From NCBI RefSeq assembly GCF_009910845.1, contig NZ_SIJB01000031.1, positions 1 to 61,752 on the forward strand: a DNA stretch of 61,752 nucleotides, in the 5' to 3' direction. Position numbers and translations under genes: made by a program. Under the pieces are notes generated by a model that saw only the letters and a list, made by a program, of their open reading frames with translations, did not search any database and was not told the origin of the DNA. Below, one piece after another: positions 61,689-61,752 of this stretch (its first letter is position 1; each line of letters opens with the position of its first letter). This DNA is from Chengkuizengella marina (GTDB taxonomy: Bacteria > Bacillota > Bacilli > Paenibacillales > KCTC-33759).

Positions 61689-61752
61689 TATTGAGTCGCC
61701 ATAAAATGAATAGCGACAAAAAAAGCAATTCATTTGCACCTTGAAAACTGAA
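61689..61752 (+). other. Pre-16S rRNA leader (partial, runs off the window)
   Basis: A hairpin GTCGC (61695-61699) with GCGAC (61713-61717) is followed by CACCTTGAAAACTGAA, a hallmark of Bacillales pre-rRNA leaders. CCTTGAAAACT is exactly complementary to AGTTTTCAAGG at 143-153 of the first rRNA operon. The 16S gene starts beyond the window. Confidence 0.85.

Overview
The window is AT-rich bacterial DNA from an endospore-forming member of the Bacillales. It carries the rRNA–ctsR–sigH–rpoBC–str–S10–spc–alpha region together with sporulation and germination genes (cwlD, gerD, kbaA, pdaB). The antisense cysteine-rich protein between pssA and yacL and the SpoIIM-like gene next to pdaB remind me of Paenibacillaceae rather than Bacillus proper, but I cannot settle the family from sequence alone.

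Layout. The window starts in the last bases of a 23S rRNA gene, followed by 5S rRNA and a terminator. It ends in the promoter and pre-16S leader of the next rRNA operon, so it is the interval between two rRNA operons. Regions in order: (1) 0.6–5.2 kb, the CtsR-controlled ctsR-mcsA-mcsB-clpC proteolysis operon. (2) 5.4–6.6 kb, fabV on the minus strand. (3) 6.8–11.9 kb, radA, disA, pssA, a small antisense gene and yacL. (4) 12–14.7 kb, ispD-ispF-gltX. (5) 14.7–18.9 kb, a cysteine T-box followed by cysE-cysS-mrnC-rlmB-rae1. (6) 19–24 kb, sigH, then rpmG-secE-nusG-rplK-rplA, the L10 leader, rplJ-rplL and a 16S rRNA methyltransferase-like gene. (7) 24.3–36.3 kb, rpoB-rpoC-ybxF-rpsL-rpsG-fusA-tuf. 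(8) 36.6–51.6 kb, the S10-spc-alpha ribosomal supercluster through rplQ. (9) 51.8–53.6 kb, truA and the L13 leader with rplM-rpsI. (10) 54–56 kb, cysH-sat for sulfate assimilation. (11) 56–61.5 kb, cwlD, salA, gerD(-), kbaA, pdaB(-), a SpoIIM-family gene and a short hypothetical.

How the genes work together. Most of the window is core information processing: transcription, ribosome, translation factors and the Sec channel. Mixed in are protein quality control, c-di-AMP and phospholipid synthesis, isoprenoid precursors, cysteine supply and spore functions. Regulatory RNA is unusually legible: a cysteine T-box, an L10(L12)-type attenuator with visible antiterminator pairing, an L13 leader, an S10-operon leader, and several hairpins that place Shine-Dalgarno sequences in stems or loops.

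No clearly novel multi-gene system was found. The best leads are: a cwlD sigma-E-type promoter whose spacer and -10 form one arm of a hairpin that would mask the cwlD ribosome binding site only in read-through transcripts; fabV inserted antisense between clpC and radA; a cysH-sat pair without an adjacent APS kinase, preceded by a possible CymR-type operator; absence of the usual ecfA1-ecfA2-ecfT genes between rplQ and truA; and long hairpins before rpoC and rpsL. No tRNA genes, insertion sequences or CRISPR arrays were seen.
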